The notes under the pieces: model-generated | Database searches by the model: none | Told to the model about the DNA's origin: nothing | What the model saw: only the letters and a program-made list of their open reading frames with translations | Shown here: in pieces, positions 24,282-25,045 of the stretch | How the letters are laid out: every line of letters begins with the position of its first letter | Position numbering within the stretch: the stretch's first letter is position 1 | Translations under genes and position numbers: made by a program | Origin: Flavobacteriaceae bacterium | Lineage (GTDB): Bacteria; Bacteroidota; Bacteroidia; Flavobacteriales; Flavobacteriaceae | Length of the DNA stretch: 25,045 nt | Direction: 5' to 3' | Assembly: GCA_016649785.1 (NCBI GenBank) | Contig: JAENXB010000008.1 | Coordinates: forward strand, 1-25,045

Positions 24282-25045
24282 ATGAAAAATCACTTTCACA
24301 AGATTTTTATTTTCTTTTCTTTCTTTTTCTTCTTTTCTTTATTAAGTTCGGCACAAGCCCTCAGCAGCAAACAAATTGATAGCCTGGTTGAAAAAACACT
24401 CACAACTTTTGATGTTCCGGGAATCGCGGTGGCAGTTCTAAAAGATGGAAAAGTGATCCATATTAAAGGTTACGGGACTCGTTCTCTGAAGTCTGGCGGG
24501 AAGGTTGATGAAAACACACTTTTTGGAATTGCCTCAAATACCAAGGCTTTTACCAGTGCTGCACTCGGTAAACTTATCGATCAGGGAAAACTTGACTGGG
24601 ATACTAAAGTCACCGATATTATTCCGGAATTTAAATTATATGATCCTTATGTGACTTCTGAATTTACGGTTCGGGATCTGCTAACCCATCGCAGCGGTTT
24701 AGGACTTGGCGCGGGGGATATGATGGTTTTTCCGGCTTCAAATGTTACCGATAGATCACAATTGATCCATAACCTTCGTTATTTGAAACCGGTATCTTCC
24801 TTTAGGTCAAAATACGATTATGACAACCTGTTATATATAGTGGCGGGAGAAGTTGTGACCCGGGTTTCAGGAAGGGATTATGATGATTTTATAAGGGATA
24901 ATTTTCTAAAACCCCTGGAAATGTCAAAAACAGCGATTTCCTGGAGGCAGATTGAGGATTACACCAATGTAATTGACGGGCACGCTCCGGTGAACGGAGA
25001 ATTAATTCCGGTTGGACTTAGCTTTACCGAAGTTGCAAACCCCGC
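24282..25045 (+). CDS. Class C beta-lactamase-like serine hydrolase (partial, C-terminus outside window)
   Basis: From the ATG at 24282 the frame stays open to the window end (254 codons). A signal peptide with a long Phe-rich core is cut probably after SSAQ (residue 25). The beta-lactamase/penicillin-binding fold (PF00144) follows: FDVPGIAVAVLKDGKVIHIKGYG, then the SxxK nucleophile motif Ser85-Asn-Thr-Lys88 (FGIASNTKAFT), LLTHRSGL (133-140), and the YxN motif Tyr180-Asp-Asn182 (YDYDNLLY). Secreted members act on D-amino-acid peptides or esters; true beta-lactamase activity is not implied. The gene lies 161 bp after the azurin terminator, so it has its own promoter. The C-terminal domain, often DUF3471 in such proteins, is not visible. 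Confidence 0.9.
   Translation, partial: MKNHFHKIFIFFSFFFFFSLLSSAQALSSKQIDSLVEKTLTTFDVPGIAVAVLKDGKVIHIKGYGTRSLKSGGKVDENTLFGIASNTKAFTSAALGKLIDQGKLDWDTKVTDIIPEFKLYDPYVTSEFTVRDLLTHRSGLGLGAGDMMVFPASNVTDRSQLIHNLRYLKPVSSFRSKYDYDNLLYIVAGEVVTRVSGRDYDDFIRDNFLKPLEMSKTAISWRQIEDYTNVIDGHAPVNGELIPVGLSFTEVANP

Noticed and set aside
1..25045. CRISPR arrays, tRNA/rRNA genes, integrases, transposases
   Set aside because: No regularly spaced repeats, RNA gene landmarks or mobile-element proteins were recognised on either strand. The 88-bp array has no spacers.

Overview
The window looks like a chromosomal segment of a Bacteroidota bacterium, most likely a marine flavobacterium. The DNA is AT-rich and start codons lack obvious Shine-Dalgarno sequences. 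Several genes are preceded by boxes matching the Bacteroidetes -7 promoter consensus TAnnTTTG. The gene types also fit: a CzcA-type pump fused to TolC, many Cys-anchored lipoproteins, an M3 dipeptidyl carboxypeptidase and a lipoprotein azurin. No rRNA, tRNA, CRISPR array or intact insertion sequence was seen.

Left part (1-8440, minus strand). A partial secreted thioredoxin-like protein is followed by a heavy-metal efflux locus. It comprises a response regulator and histidine kinase (overlapping by 4 bp), a decayed DUF2231 membrane gene, a 1442-residue RND pump carrying its own outer-membrane TolC domain, and a lipoprotein adaptor. Three near-identical direct-repeat motifs (8-bp half-sites, 11-bp period) lie at the same distance from the predicted -7 boxes of the regulator, DUF2231 and pump genes. 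This suggests one regulon controlled by the local response regulator.

Middle (8441-12574). An unassigned coding remnant and an 88-bp tandem repeat lead into a DUF3124 lipoprotein gene. A strong bidirectional terminator separates it from dcp (M3 peptidase). An rRNA pseudouridine synthase (RluE type) follows.

Plus-strand drug-type RND operon (13119-18759). It encodes adaptor, inner-membrane permease and TolC. The permease reading frame is broken by one extra base in an A-rich tract near codon 96, so the operon is inactive as written, or the base is an error, or decoding shifts frame.

Nitric-oxide/Fe-S repair operon (18800-23127, minus strand). In transcription order: a RIC di-iron protein with two N-terminal DUF2249 domains, a startless gene fragment next to a small hairpin, a DUF1858-DUF2249 protein, a 12-TM protein with an internal threefold repeat (haem-copper-oxidase/NnrS-like), a DUF59 Fe-S assembly factor, and an Rrf2 regulator with three cluster-type cysteines. 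A perfect 28-bp palindrome directly upstream of the operon's predicted -7 box is the best candidate operator for the Rrf2 protein.

Right end (23542-25045, plus strand). A lipoprotein azurin with a clear terminator, then the start of a class C beta-lactamase-like serine hydrolase that runs off the window.
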